Shown one piece after another: positions 26,856 through 36,215 of a stretch of 64,000 nucleotides of DNA; positions within the stretch are counted from its first letter, which is position 1, and each line of letters begins with the position of its first letter. This DNA comes from Streptomyces sp. NBC_01241 (lineage in GTDB: Bacteria; Actinomycetota; Actinomycetes; Streptomycetales; Streptomycetaceae): the NCBI RefSeq assembly GCF_041435435.1, contig NZ_CP108494.1, forward strand, positions 6,048,501-6,112,500. The letters are read 5' to 3'. The translations under genes were made by a program, and so were the position numbers. The notes under the pieces were generated by a model that did not search any database, was not told the DNA's origin, and saw only the letters and a list, made by a program, of their open reading frames with translations.

Positions 26856-27185
26856 TCAGGCTCGCGGCCCGCTCTCCAGAGCCCCCTCGGGTGCGGCGTC
26901 GGGTCCGGCCTGCGGACCGTCCGGAACATCCGGCCCGGGAGCCCTTTCGGGGCCGTCGGCACCGGCACCGTCGGCGTGGGCCTCGGCACCGTCGTCGCTG
27001 TCGGCACCGACGGCGTCACCGGGCGCCCTGACGATCACCTTCCCGGAGGTCAGGTCTATCGGCCCGCGCCCCGGGTCGCCGACGCCGAGATCCACTCGGG
27101 TCAGCTCCAGCCGCTTCTGCTCCTCGGCGGCATGCTTGCGGCCCGGTGCGAAGAGTTCCTCGAAGAAGTTGAACACCGCCCGCAC
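26856..27185 (-). CDS. Small hydrophilic protein (DUF6191-like)
   Basis: 109 residues from GTG 27185, preceded by AGGTGAAAGGG. Residues 1-55 form the conserved part ('VFNFFEELFAPGRKHAAEEQ', then 'LELTRVDLGVGDPGRGPIDL', a short beta stretch). The rest is a Gly/Ala/Asp/Pro-rich tail (GADGPERAPGPDVPDGP) with low complexity. Similar short proteins are common in Streptomyces; I place it in DUF6191 only tentatively. No signal peptide or membrane segment. Confidence 0.7.
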   Translation of the reverse strand: MRAVFNFFEELFAPGRKHAAEEQKRLELTRVDLGVGDPGRGPIDLTSGKVIVRAPGDAVGADSDDGAEAHADGAGADGPERAPGPDVPDGPQAGPDAAPEGALESGPRA

Positions 27186-27207
27186 GCCCTTTCACCTGCT
27201 GTAGCCG

Positions 27208-28488
27208 CTACCGCACCGCCAGCACCAGGATCCTGTCGTCTCCCGGCTTCGGGGTGCCACGGGTGTCCGTATTGCTCGTGACGAGCCAGAGCTTGTCGCC
27301 GCCCGCGGCGAGCACGGTGCGCAGACGGCCGTACGTACCCTTCAGGAACGCTTGCGGGGCCGCCGCCAGTTCCCCGCCGCCCCTGCCGGACAGCGGAATT
27401 CGCCAGAGCCGCTCACCACGCAGGGCCGCCATCCAGATCGAACCCTCGGCGAAGGCGATGCCGCTCGGGGAGGCCTCGGACGGCTTCCACTGTGCCACGG
27501 GGTCGATGAAACCCTTCTTCCCGGCCTTGCCCTCGACCACCGGCCAGCCGTAATTCCCACCCGGCACGATCCGGTTCAGCTCGTCCCAGGTGTCCTGTCC
27601 GAATTCGGACGCCCACAGCTGCTTCCGGTTGTCCCAGGCCAGTCCCTGCACATTGCGGTGCCCGTACGAATACACCACGGAGTCGGCCGCCGGATTGCCG
27701 TGCAGCGGCTGACCGTCCGGGGTCATCCGCAGGATCTTGCCGCCCAGGGACTTCTTGTCCTGTGCGAGCCGGTCGTCCCCGGTGTCACCGGTGCCCGCGT
27801 ACAGCATGTGGTCCGGGCCGAACGCGATCCGCCCGCCGTTGTGGTTCGAGCCCTTCGGGATGCCCCGCAGAATCGTGTCCGGAGCGCCCAGCAGCCGGCC
27901 GGGCGTCGTGCCGTTCTCGTCGTACTGCATGCGCGCGATGCGGTTGTCGGACGCCGTCGTGAAATACGCGTACACCAGATGGTCCGAACCGTACGTGGGG
28001 GAGACCGCGATGCCCAGGAGCCCGCCCTCGCCACCGGGCGACACCCCGGGCACGGCGCCCAGCAGGGTCTTCTTGCCGCTCTTCCCGTCGATCCGGGTGA
28101 TCGTTCCCTTGTCGCGCGAGGACACCAGCAGATCGCCGCCGGGCAGCTCGGCCAGCCCCCACGGCGAGTCGAGGCCCTCGGTGAGCGTGGAGACCACCTT
28201 CACCGAGCCCTTCGCCGGCGGCGGGGTGACCGACGGGGACGGGGAGGCCGACGGGTCCGAGACGGCGGGGGCGGGCCGGGACGGCGGGTCGCCGACGCCC
28301 GACGCGCTGCCGGAACCGTCCCCGGAGGAACAGCCCGCGGTCAGCAGCAGGCCCGCGGCCAGCGCGGCCACCGACCCGCGGCGCACGCCCGCGCGCCGAC
28401 GCCGCCCCCGAAACCCCCCACGCCCCGCAGGGCCTCGTACAGATCCGAACCCAACACCGCGCACAGCATCGATCCCTTCGACGGCCAC
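27208..28488 (-). CDS. PQQ-dependent sugar dehydrogenase-like lipoprotein (GDH/sorbosone type)
   Basis: 426 residues from GTG 28488; the start is uncertain and a GTG nine codons in would also work. An Arg-rich n-region and hydrophobic stretch end in a lipobox (LLLTAGCSSG), so it is a lipoprotein anchored outside the membrane; a Pro/Ser/Thr linker follows. The beta-propeller domain (about 90-425) has 'LDSPWGLAELPGGDLLVSSR', 'GVSPGGEGGLLGIAVSPTYG', 'NHNGGRIAFGPDHMLYAGTG' and 'EFGQDTWDELNRIVPGGNYG', typical of soluble glucose/sorbosone dehydrogenases. Likely oxidises an aldose outside the cell; the substrate is unknown. Confidence 0.92.
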   Translation of the reverse strand: MAVEGIDAVRGVGFGSVRGPAGRGGFRGRRRRAGVRRGSVAALAAGLLLTAGCSSGDGSGSASGVGDPPSRPAPAVSDPSASPSPSVTPPPAKGSVKVVSTLTEGLDSPWGLAELPGGDLLVSSRDKGTITRIDGKSGKKTLLGAVPGVSPGGEGGLLGIAVSPTYGSDHLVYAYFTTASDNRIARMQYDENGTTPGRLLGAPDTILRGIPKGSNHNGGRIAFGPDHMLYAGTGDTGDDRLAQDKKSLGGKILRMTPDGQPLHGNPAADSVVYSYGHRNVQGLAWDNRKQLWASEFGQDTWDELNRIVPGGNYGWPVVEGKAGKKGFIDPVAQWKPSEASPSGIAFAEGSIWMAALRGERLWRIPLSGRGGGELAAAPQAFLKGTYGRLRTVLAAGGDKLWLVTSNTDTRGTPKPGDDRILVLAVR

Positions 28489-28590
28489 CTGACTACTGTC
28501 TCTTACACCGCCGCGCCGCCCAGGGTTTCCCGTACCCGCCGATTCCCCCGATCGCTGATGCCAGGGACGGGACAGTCGACCGTGTGGGTG

Positions 28591-29583
28591 TCAGTCCCAC
28601 GACCCCCGCGCGGCGGGCAGCCGGGCGATCTCCAGCAGATCCTGCGCGGTCAGCGTCAGCCCGGCCGCTCCCGCGTTCTCCACCGCCCACCGTTCCCGCT
28701 TGGTCCCCGGCACCGGCACCACATGCGGCCCCTGCCGCAGCACCCAGGCCAGCGCCACCTGCGCCGCAGTCGCCCCGTGCCGCTCGCCGATCCGCCGCAA
28801 TCCGACCACCACCGGCTGGTTCGCCGCCATCATCTCGGCCGTGAACCGCGGATGCCTGGCCCGCAGATCCTCCGGCTCGAAGCCCTGTCCCGGAGTCAGA
28901 GTGCCCGTCAGATAGCCGTTTCCCAGAGGCATCGCCGCCAGCAGCCCCACACCCCGCGCCGAGCACCACGGAAGCAGCGACTCCAGCGCCTCCGGTGACC
29001 AGACCGAGAGTTCGGCCTGCACCGCGCTCACCGGGAAGACCTGCTGCACCCGGTCCAGCTGACGGATCGTGTCGTCATACTTTCGGGCCCCCGGTCTGCG
29101 CGAGGCCCGCGCCCCGACCGCACAGAGCCCGAGCGCCCGCACCTTTCCCGCGGTCACCAGCTCCGCCATCGCGCCCCAGGTCTCCTCGACCGGTACTTCG
29201 GGATCGGCCCGGTGCAGCTGGTACAGATCGATCACATCGGTCTGCAGCCGGCGCAGCGAGGCGTCACAGGCCCGCCGCACATAGCCGGGGCGGCCATTGG
29301 CCACGATGTGCTGATCGCCCACCAGCAGCCCGCACTTGGTGGAGACGAAGGCATCGGACCTGCGGCCCTTCAATGCCCGGCCCACCAGCAGCTCATTGGT
29401 GAAGGGGCCGTACATGTCGGCCGTGTCGAGCAGTTGGACGCCCGCGTCGAGCGCGGCGTGCACCGCACGCAACGCACGGTCACCGCGCTGCTGCGACGCG
29501 CTGTACGCCCAGCTCATCGGCATGCAGCCGAGACCGACGGCCCCCACGGCGAGCGCCGCCGCACCGAGACTCCTGCGCTCCAA
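28591..29583 (-). CDS. Aldo/keto reductase
   Basis: 330 residues. TTG 29583 was chosen (GGAAGGG 9 bases upstream; the protein then starts MERRSLGAAALAVGAVGLGC). The open frame extends 93 codons further but the added part is unlike the family. Catalytic tetrad motifs: LDTADMYGPFTNELLVGRAL (Asp and Tyr), FVSTKCGLL (Lys) and YQLHRADP (His). C-terminal NADPH-binding motifs follow, including VPVPGTKRERW. A single-domain barrel oxidoreductase of the 'Tas/YghZ-like' group; substrate unknown. Confidence 0.9.
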   Translation of the reverse strand: MERRSLGAAALAVGAVGLGCMPMSWAYSASQQRGDRALRAVHAALDAGVQLLDTADMYGPFTNELLVGRALKGRRSDAFVSTKCGLLVGDQHIVANGRPGYVRRACDASLRRLQTDVIDLYQLHRADPEVPVEETWGAMAELVTAGKVRALGLCAVGARASRRPGARKYDDTIRQLDRVQQVFPVSAVQAELSVWSPEALESLLPWCSARGVGLLAAMPLGNGYLTGTLTPGQGFEPEDLRARHPRFTAEMMAANQPVVVGLRRIGERHGATAAQVALAWVLRQGPHVVPVPGTKRERWAVENAGAAGLTLTAQDLLEIARLPAARGSWD

Positions 29584-29890
29584 CTCCCCCAACCCTTCCG
29601 CCCCCGCCGCGGGACCGCAACGCACCCCAAAGTAACCTCTGCCGATCACCCTCCCTCGCGCAGCCTCCCGGCGACTGGTGCCCCTCCCGGCAAGCTTTGC
29701 CCCGTCGCGCCGCCCAGCACGCACGCTCGCCGCGTTGGCCAAAAGCCCTGGTAGCTCCTTCCCCAAGCTCTCAACTTCGTTCGAGCAGGGGAGACCCCAT
29801 CCAAGGACTTCCGGCCGCCTTGCGATCGCACGCACTGGACGACGCTCCTTCCGGGCAAACATTGCCGGTCACGGCATTAGCCTCCTGACC

Positions 29891-30841
29891 ATGACTTCGA
29901 CGAAGACTCCCGACGTATGGCTGCCGTTTCCCGCCGACGAGATCGACGGGCTCCCCGAAGGCCTCGCCTACCGCTTCTGGGACGGCGGACCGGAGTACCC
30001 CGCCGACCCGGCCGACTGCGCCTTCTACGTCGTGCCCTACATGAAGGGCCCGGAAGTCTCCGTCCGTCCGCTCGCCGGGATGACACAGGTCCAGGTCGTG
30101 CAGACGCTCACCGCGGGCATCGACCATGTCGAGCCGGGCCTCGGCCTGTTGCCGGACGGAGTACGGCTGTGCAACGCCAAGGGGGTCCACGAGGCGTCGA
30201 CGGCGGAGCTCGCCCTCGCCCTGATCCTCGCCTCCCTGCGCGGCTTCCCCGGGTTCGTCCACGGGCAGGACAAGGAGGAATGGCGGTCCGGTTTCTACCC
30301 CGCGCTCGCCGACAAGTCCGTACTGATCGTGGGATACGGCTCGATCGGCGCCGCCATCGAGGACCGGCTCTCGCCCTTCGAGTGCGCGCGGGTGGCGCGC
30401 GTCGCGCGCTCTGCGCGGACAACCGCACGCGGCCCCGTGCACACACTCGACGACCTCCCCGCACTCCTGTCCGAGGCCGACGTCGTCGTGCTGTCCACCC
30501 CGCTGAACCCGTCCACACAAGGGCTGGTGGGCGCGGAGTTCCTCGCCGCGATGCCGGACGGAGCGCTGCTCGTGAACGTCGCACGGGGCGGCGTCGTCGA
30601 CACCAAGTCACTGCTGCTCGAACTCGAGTCCGGCCGGCTGCGCGCCGCTCTCGATGTCACCGACCCGGAACCGCTGCCCGCCGGCCATCCTCTCTGGCAT
30701 GCTCCGAACGTCCTGATCACCCCTCATGTGGGCGGCAGCACCTCGGCGTTCCTGCCACGTGCCAAGCGCCTGGTGGCCGGGCAACTGAGCCGGTTCGCCG
30801 CGGGGGAATCGCTGCGGAACGTCGTACACACCACCGGCTGA
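29891..30841 (+). CDS. D-isomer-specific 2-hydroxyacid dehydrogenase
   Basis: 316 residues from ATG 29891. The N-terminal substrate domain contains 'VQTLTAGIDHVEPGL'. The NAD domain starts at VLIVGYGSIGAAI (about 151-163). Catalytic Arg is in 'LLVNVARGGVVDTKSL', Glu in DVTDPEPLPAGHPLW, and His in 'NVLITPHVGGSTSAF'. Length and motifs fit a two-domain NAD(P) dehydrogenase acting on a 2-keto acid; the substrate cannot be assigned. Confidence 0.93.
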   Translation: MTSTKTPDVWLPFPADEIDGLPEGLAYRFWDGGPEYPADPADCAFYVVPYMKGPEVSVRPLAGMTQVQVVQTLTAGIDHVEPGLGLLPDGVRLCNAKGVHEASTAELALALILASLRGFPGFVHGQDKEEWRSGFYPALADKSVLIVGYGSIGAAIEDRLSPFECARVARVARSARTTARGPVHTLDDLPALLSEADVVVLSTPLNPSTQGLVGAEFLAAMPDGALLVNVARGGVVDTKSLLLELESGRLRAALDVTDPEPLPAGHPLWHAPNVLITPHVGGSTSAFLPRAKRLVAGQLSRFAAGESLRNVVHTTG

Positions 30842-31273
30842 CCACGCTGTGGGTCCGCCCGGCTGCGCACCGTACCGACAACGGTCGCGATGGTTACGGA
30901 GAGTAGATGAACTATGTCCCTCTGTGACTGGTCTGGTGTATCGTCCCGAAAGGGGCGCTGCGCCGAGGAGGGGACGGCGCCGGGGAGGACGCAACACGCG
31001 AGGGGGACGGGCGATGCACGGCCGATGGGCGAACGATCCGACACCGCAGGGCAGTCGACGGCGACTCGGGGCCGCTCGGGCTTTCCCGCTCCCCGCCCGT
31101 GGCACGGGCGTCGCGGCGCGTGGGCCGTGTGACCGCACGGCGGACGGACTCCTTCGCACCGGGCGTACGCGTACGGACCCGACCGCAGGGCGGGCGTCGT
31201 GGGTGCCGGGCATCGCGGTGGGAGCCCCGGCGGGGCGACCGGTGCGTGCGCACCCGTCGCCGGGTGTGCCACG
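30842..31273. other. Intergenic region upstream of GGDEF gene
   Basis: About 430 bases, GC-rich, with several short open frames but none with an RBS and family features. It must carry the promoter of the gene at 31274, unless that gene starts earlier; its frame stays open back to about 31199. No repeat, RNA gene or riboswitch was recognised. Confidence 0.5.
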
Positions 31274-34111
31274 GTGAGCGCGCCGACCGGCGCCCTCGGA
31301 GCGCTCCTCTCCCGGCGGGCGGCCCTCGGCGGCGCGTCCTCGCTGGTGTCGCAGGTCCTGCTCGGCCTCGTCTGCGGGGGCTACGCGGTCGGGGCCGCCC
31401 TCGGCTGGGGTTCGAGGGAGCTCGCGCTGTTCATGGGGGATTTCGGCCTCAGCGCCGCCGCGCTGGCCGCGGCCGTCTCCTGCTTCCTCTACGGGCGGGC
31501 CGGCGGTGACCGGTGCCGGCCCGCCTGGCTACTGTTCTCGCTCTCCTCGCTCATGGCCGCCGGGGGCAACGCCGTCTGGGGGTGGTACGAGGTCCTGCTC
31601 GGGCGCCAGGTGCCCAGCCCCTCACTCGCCGACGCCTTCTACCTCTGCTTCGCACCGCCCGCCATCGTCGGACTGCTCGTCCTCGCCAAACGCCCCGTCA
31701 CCCGGGCCGGCTGGGTCTGTCTCGCACTGGACTCCTGGCTGATCGGCGGATCGCTCCTCACGCTCTCCTGGAGCCTCGCCCTCGCCCACACCGCGCACCT
31801 CGTGGACGCGCAGGGGGCGAGTGTGGCGCGCGCCGCCCTCTCGCTGGCCTATCCGCTGCTCGACATCGTGCTGGTCTCCATGGTGCTGGCCCTGCACTTC
31901 CGGCGGTCCAGCATCAACCGCTCCGCGGTGAACACCGCCATCGCCGCCCTGGCCCTGACAGTCCTGTCCGACGCCCTGTTCACCTCACCGCTGCTGCGCC
32001 AGACCTACCGCTCCGGCCAGTTGCTGGACGCGGGCTGGTTCGCCGGATCGCTGCTCCTCGCGTACGCCCCCTGGGGCGCGGCCAACGCGCAGGAGCACGC
32101 CTTCCCGCCACGGGACGCGCCGCGGCCGACCAGCCGCCCCATCGCCGGATCGCTGGCCGCGCTGACGCCCTATCTCGCCGCCGCCGTCTGCACCCTCGGA
32201 ATTCTCCACAACGTCATCGAGGGCCGCCGCGTGGACCGCGTCGTGGTCTTCACCGGCTGCACGGTGGTGCTCGCCCTGGTCGTCCGGCAGGGCATCATGC
32301 TCGTCGACAACATCGCCCTCACCCAGGAGCTGGCGCAGAAGGAGAACCACTTCCGCTCCCTGGTGCAGGGCTCCAGCGACGTCATCATGATCGCCGCCCC
32401 CACTGGTGTCCTGCGCTACGTCAGCCCCGCCGCCGCAGGGGTGTACGGGCGCGACGCCGAAGACCTCGTCGGCGCCGAGCTCTCCTCGATCATCCACCCC
32501 GACGACCTGGGCCGGGTGGTCCACGAGGTGCGCCGGTTCCTCGCCGCCTCTCCGGCCGAAGAACCCACCACCCGGATCGAGTGCCGGTTCAGATCCGGTA
32601 CGGGCGACTGGCTCAATGTCGAATCCACCGTCAACCGCCACCAGGGCGGCCTGATCCTCAACAGTCGCGATGTGACCGAACGGGTGCGCCTGCAGGCCCA
32701 GTTGCAGCACAACGCCGAGCACGACCCGCTCACCGACCTGCCCAACCGTGCACTGTTCACCGAGCGGGTGCGCCAGGCTCTCGGCGGCCGCCGCTCCGGC
32801 GACCCGGGCACCGCCGTGCTCTTCATCGACCTCGACGGCTTCAAGGCGGTCAACGACCGCCTCGGCCACCAGGCGGGCGACGAGCTCCTCGTCCAGGCCG
32901 CCCGCCGCCTCCACGAATCCGTACGGGCCGGCGACACCGCCGCCCGCCTCGGCGGTGACGAATTCGCCGCCATCATCCTCGGCGACGGCACCCGCGACCA
33001 GTCCGCCCGGGAGTGCCAGGTCCACGAGATCGCCGACCGGCTGCGCCTCACGCTCTCCCAGCCGTACCGCATCGGCGCCGGTGAGGTCAGGGTCGCCGCG
33101 TCCATCGGAGTCGCGTTCGCCGAGCCCGGCATCACTCCCAGCGACCTCATGCGCAACGCGGACCTCGCCATGTACCGCGCCAAGGCCGGCGGCAAGGACC
33201 GCGTCGAGCTGTACGCCCCGCAGATGCAGGCCGAAGTCGTACGCCGCTCCGAGCTCGCGGCCCGGCTGCGCACCGCACTGCGCGACGGCGAGTTCGCCCT
33301 GCTCCACCAGCCCGTCGTACATCTCGCCAGCGGCAGCGTCGCCGCCGTCGCCGCCCAGGCCCGCTGGCGCTCCGCCCAGGGCATCCTGTTCACCCCGGCC
33401 GAGTTCCTCCGCGTCGCCGATGACAGCGACCGCACCGCCGAGCTCGGCCGCTGGCTCCTCGAAAAGGCCGTCGAGCAGGCCGCCGACCGGGCCAGGGCCG
33501 GTCACCCCGTCTCCGTCGCCGTGCGGCTCTCCGCCCGCAGGCTCCTCGACCAGGCCATGCCGTTCAGTTCCGTCGAGGCGCTGCTCACCCGCCACAGCCT
33601 GCCCTCGGGCGCCCTCATGATCGAGGTCGCCGACAGCGACCCCCGCATCTCCTTCGACGACCTCGAACAGCGTCTCGTCGCCCTGCGCCGGCTCGGCGTC
33701 CGCATCGCGCTCGACGGCTTCGGCAGCGGCTACGCCGCGATCAATGCCCTGCGACGGCTCCCCATCGACGTACTGAAACTGGACCGCGGTCTCGTCGAGG
33801 GCGTCGTGGAATCCGCCCGGCTGCACAAGATCACCAGCGGCCTCCTGCGCATCGCCTGCGACCTCGGCATGCAGTCCGTGGCCGACGGGGTCGACGTACC
33901 GGAGCAGGTCCTTGCGCTGCGCGCCATGGGCTGTACGCACGGCCAGGGAATGGCCTTCTCCGGGCCGCTCGACGAGTACCGGCTGCGCCGCGCCCTGGCC
34001 CGCGGTGAGTTCCCGGTACCCGGCAGCACCACCGCCCGGCCGGTCCTGACGGGCGGCTCCGTCCCCCTCCTGAGCGGCTCACATGCTGAGACTCCCGTCC
34101 CACCCACTTGA
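31274..34111 (+). CDS. Membrane PAS-GGDEF protein with degenerate EAL domain (CdgC-like)
   Basis: 945 residues from GTG 31274; the start is uncertain because no strong RBS is seen. Residues 1-350 contain about nine to ten membrane helices. A PAS domain follows (ENHFRSLVQGSSDVIMIAAP about 357; 'VLRYVSPAAAGVYGRDAEDL'), then GGDEF with intact GGDEF at 560-564. The EAL domain is worn: AAQAR at 693-697 replaces EALVR, LDGFGSGYAA replaces DDFGTGYSS, and ADGVD replaces AEGVE. So it should make c-di-GMP but not break it down. Its place directly upstream of ilvB matches S. coelicolor SCO5511; I recall a CdgC protein at this locus but cannot confirm it. Confidence 0.9.
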   Translation: MSAPTGALGALLSRRAALGGASSLVSQVLLGLVCGGYAVGAALGWGSRELALFMGDFGLSAAALAAAVSCFLYGRAGGDRCRPAWLLFSLSSLMAAGGNAVWGWYEVLLGRQVPSPSLADAFYLCFAPPAIVGLLVLAKRPVTRAGWVCLALDSWLIGGSLLTLSWSLALAHTAHLVDAQGASVARAALSLAYPLLDIVLVSMVLALHFRRSSINRSAVNTAIAALALTVLSDALFTSPLLRQTYRSGQLLDAGWFAGSLLLAYAPWGAANAQEHAFPPRDAPRPTSRPIAGSLAALTPYLAAAVCTLGILHNVIEGRRVDRVVVFTGCTVVLALVVRQGIMLVDNIALTQELAQKENHFRSLVQGSSDVIMIAAPTGVLRYVSPAAAGVYGRDAEDLVGAELSSIIHPDDLGRVVHEVRRFLAASPAEEPTTRIECRFRSGTGDWLNVESTVNRHQGGLILNSRDVTERVRLQAQLQHNAEHDPLTDLPNRALFTERVRQALGGRRSGDPGTAVLFIDLDGFKAVNDRLGHQAGDELLVQAARRLHESVRAGDTAARLGGDEFAAIILGDGTRDQSARECQVHEIADRLRLTLSQPYRIGAGEVRVAASIGVAFAEPGITPSDLMRNADLAMYRAKAGGKDRVELYAPQMQAEVVRRSELAARLRTALRDGEFALLHQPVVHLASGSVAAVAAQARWRSAQGILFTPAEFLRVADDSDRTAELGRWLLEKAVEQAADRARAGHPVSVAVRLSARRLLDQAMPFSSVEALLTRHSLPSGALMIEVADSDPRISFDDLEQRLVALRRLGVRIALDGFGSGYAAINALRRLPIDVLKLDRGLVEGVVESARLHKITSGLLRIACDLGMQSVADGVDVPEQVLALRAMGCTHGQGMAFSGPLDEYRLRRALARGEFPVPGSTTARPVLTGGSVPLLSGSHAETPVPPT

Positions 34112-34144
34112 CACCCCGCGTGCGTCGGAGAGAGGGTCATTGCC

Positions 34145-34186
34145 ATGCGCACCCGAATTCTCGTACTTGGAAAGCGCGTCGGCTGA
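34145..34186 (+). CDS. ilv leader peptide
   Basis: 13 residues, MRTRILVLGKRVG, from ATG 34145 behind GGAGAGAGGG. The cluster Ile-Leu-Val-Leu in a short peptide just upstream of ilvB, followed by alternative hairpins and a T-run, is what ribosome-mediated attenuation needs: stalling at Ile/Leu/Val codons when charged tRNAs are scarce prevents termination. A leader peptide of this type has been proposed for Streptomyces ilvB. Confidence 0.88.
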   Translation: MRTRILVLGKRVG

Positions 34187-34263
34187 GCGGAGTCCCTCGT
34201 GGAGACTCCGCAGACCACACCGACGCGCTCCCCTCGCTTGCCTCACGGCACGAGGGGTTTTTT
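34173..34263 (+). promoter_or_regulatory. ilvB transcription attenuator
   Basis: Three RNA pairings are visible. AGCGCGTCGG (34173-34182, inside the leader ORF) pairs perfectly with CCGACGCGCT (34220-34229). GCGGAGTC (34187-34194) pairs with GACTCCGC (34203-34210). The terminator stem CCCCTCG (34230-34236) pairs with CGAGGGG (34251-34257), with an inner TGCC/GGCA pair, followed by six T (34258-34263). The first long pairing abuts the terminator stem, so the position of a ribosome on the leader peptide can decide whether the terminator forms. Confidence 0.85.
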
Positions 34264-34344
34264 ATTGCACCGGCACCAGGCAAAACGTCGCAAAGTACCC
34301 GCAAGACACTCGCAAAAACCCTCAGCTTCGAGAAGAGAATGCCG

Positions 34345-36195
34345 ATGACCGAGCAGGCCACCGGGGCCCACCATCCCCAGCCGCGGGCCCGTAACGGCGG
34401 ATCGTCCACCGCCACCGTTGAGCACGTCACGGGCGCGCAGTCCCTCATCCGGTCTCTCGAGGAGGTGGGGGCCGACACGGTATTCGGCATTCCCGGCGGC
34501 GCCATCCTTCCGGCGTACGACCCGATGATGGACTCCACCCGGGTCCGTCATGTGCTGGTCCGGCACGAGCAGGGCGCGGGCCACGCCGCCACCGGTTACG
34601 CGCAGGCCACCGGCAAGGTCGGCGTCTGCATGGCCACCTCGGGCCCCGGAGCCACCAACCTGGTCACGCCGATCGCCGACGCCCACATGGACTCCGTCCC
34701 GCTGGTCGCGATCACCGGCCAGGTCGCCTCCAAGGCGATCGGGACGGACGCCTTCCAGGAAGCCGACATCTGCGGCATCACCATGCCGGTCACCAAGCAC
34801 AACTTCCTGGTCACCAGGGCCGAGGACATCCCGCACACGATCGCCGAGGCCTTCCACATCGCCTCCTCCGGCCGTCCGGGACCCGTCCTCGTCGACATCG
34901 CCAAGGACGCCCTCCAGGCGCGGACCACGTTCAGCTGGCCGCCCGTCCTGGACCTGCCCGGCTACCGCCCGGTCACCAAGCCGCACGCCAAGCAGATCCG
35001 CGAAGCCGCCAGGCTCATCACCCAGGCCAAGCGCCCGGTGCTGTACGTCGGCGGCGGCGTCATCAAGGCGGGGGCCACTGCCGAACTGAAGGTCCTCGCA
35101 GAGCTCACCGGAGCGCCCGTCACCACCACACTGATGGCGCTCGGCGCATTCCCCGACAGCCACCCGCTGCACGTCGGAATGCCGGGCATGCACGGTGCGG
35201 TCACCGCCGTCACCGCGCTGCAGAAGGCCGACCTGATCGTCGCCCTCGGAGCCCGTTTCGACGACCGCGTCACCGGCAAGCTGGACAGCTTCGCCCCGTA
35301 CGCCAAGATCGTCCACGCCGACATCGACCCGGCCGAGATCGGCAAGAACCGCGAGGCCGACGTGCCGATCGTGGGCGACGCCCGCGAGGTCCTGGCCGAC
35401 CTGGTCCAGGCCGTCCAGGCCGAGCACACCGAAGGCCACGTGGGTGACTACGAAGCCTGGTGGAAGGACCTCAACCGCTGGCGCGAGACGTACCCGCTCG
35501 GCTACGAGCTGCCCGAGGACGGCAGCCTCTCGCCGCAGCAGGTCATCCAGCGCATCGGCGAGCTCGCCCCCGAGGGCACGATCTTCGCGGCGGGCGTCGG
35601 CCAGCACCAGATGTGGGCCTCGCACTTCATCCAGTACGAGCAGCCCGCCACCTGGCTGAACTCCGGCGGCGCCGGAACGATGGGCTACGCGGTCCCGGCC
35701 GCGATGGGCGCCAAGGCCGGCAAGCCGGACCGTACGGTCTGGGCGATCGACGGCGACGGCTGCTTCCAGATGACCAACCAGGAACTCACCACCTGCGCGC
35801 TCAACAACATCCCGATCAAGGTCGCCATCATCAACAACGGCGCGCTCGGGATGGTCCGCCAGTGGCAGACCCTGTTCTACAACCAGCGGTACTCCAACAC
35901 CGTGCTGCACTCCGGTGCCGACACCGAGGGCCTCCCGGCGAAGGGCACCCGCGTCCCCGACTTCGTCAAGCTGTCCGAGGCCATGGGCTGCTACGCGATC
36001 CGCTGCGAGGACCCGGCCGATCTGGACAGGGTCATCGAAGAGGCCAACTCCATCAACGACCGCCCCGTCGTGATCGACTTCATCGTCCACGAGGACGCCA
36101 TGGTGTGGCCGATGGTCGCCGCCGGCACCTCCAACGACGAGGTCATGGCCGCCCGCGGAGTCCGCCCCGACTTCGGCGACAACGAAGACGACTGA
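34345..36195 (+). CDS. ilvB: Acetolactate synthase large subunit
   Basis: 616 residues from ATG 34345 (GAGAAGAGA upstream; ATG 34339 is too close to it). ThDP-dependent enzyme joining pyruvate with pyruvate or 2-ketobutyrate, first common step to Val/Leu/Ile. Motifs: VFGIPGGAILPAYDP (catalytic Glu comes next in VRHEQGAGHAATGYA), 'ALGARFDDRVTGKL' (FAD region), and the ThDP motif 'IDGDGCFQMTNQELTTC ... NNGALGMVRQWQ'. First gene of ilvB-ilvN-ilvC, 81 bases after the attenuator T-run. Confidence 0.98.
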   Translation: MTEQATGAHHPQPRARNGGSSTATVEHVTGAQSLIRSLEEVGADTVFGIPGGAILPAYDPMMDSTRVRHVLVRHEQGAGHAATGYAQATGKVGVCMATSGPGATNLVTPIADAHMDSVPLVAITGQVASKAIGTDAFQEADICGITMPVTKHNFLVTRAEDIPHTIAEAFHIASSGRPGPVLVDIAKDALQARTTFSWPPVLDLPGYRPVTKPHAKQIREAARLITQAKRPVLYVGGGVIKAGATAELKVLAELTGAPVTTTLMALGAFPDSHPLHVGMPGMHGAVTAVTALQKADLIVALGARFDDRVTGKLDSFAPYAKIVHADIDPAEIGKNREADVPIVGDAREVLADLVQAVQAEHTEGHVGDYEAWWKDLNRWRETYPLGYELPEDGSLSPQQVIQRIGELAPEGTIFAAGVGQHQMWASHFIQYEQPATWLNSGGAGTMGYAVPAAMGAKAGKPDRTVWAIDGDGCFQMTNQELTTCALNNIPIKVAIINNGALGMVRQWQTLFYNQRYSNTVLHSGADTEGLPAKGTRVPDFVKLSEAMGCYAIRCEDPADLDRVIEEANSINDRPVVIDFIVHEDAMVWPMVAAGTSNDEVMAARGVRPDFGDNEDD

Positions 36196-36215
36196 GAGAC
36201 AGAGAGACCGACTCC

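Noticed and set aside
28591..29862. Aldo/keto reductase start at 29862
   Set aside because: The extra 93 residues are unlike the family; TTG 29583 has an RBS and gives a normal N-terminus.
34108..34113. TTGACA as a -35 box for ilvB
   Set aside because: No matching -10 box is found 16-19 bases downstream, and it overlaps the stop codon of the upstream gene.
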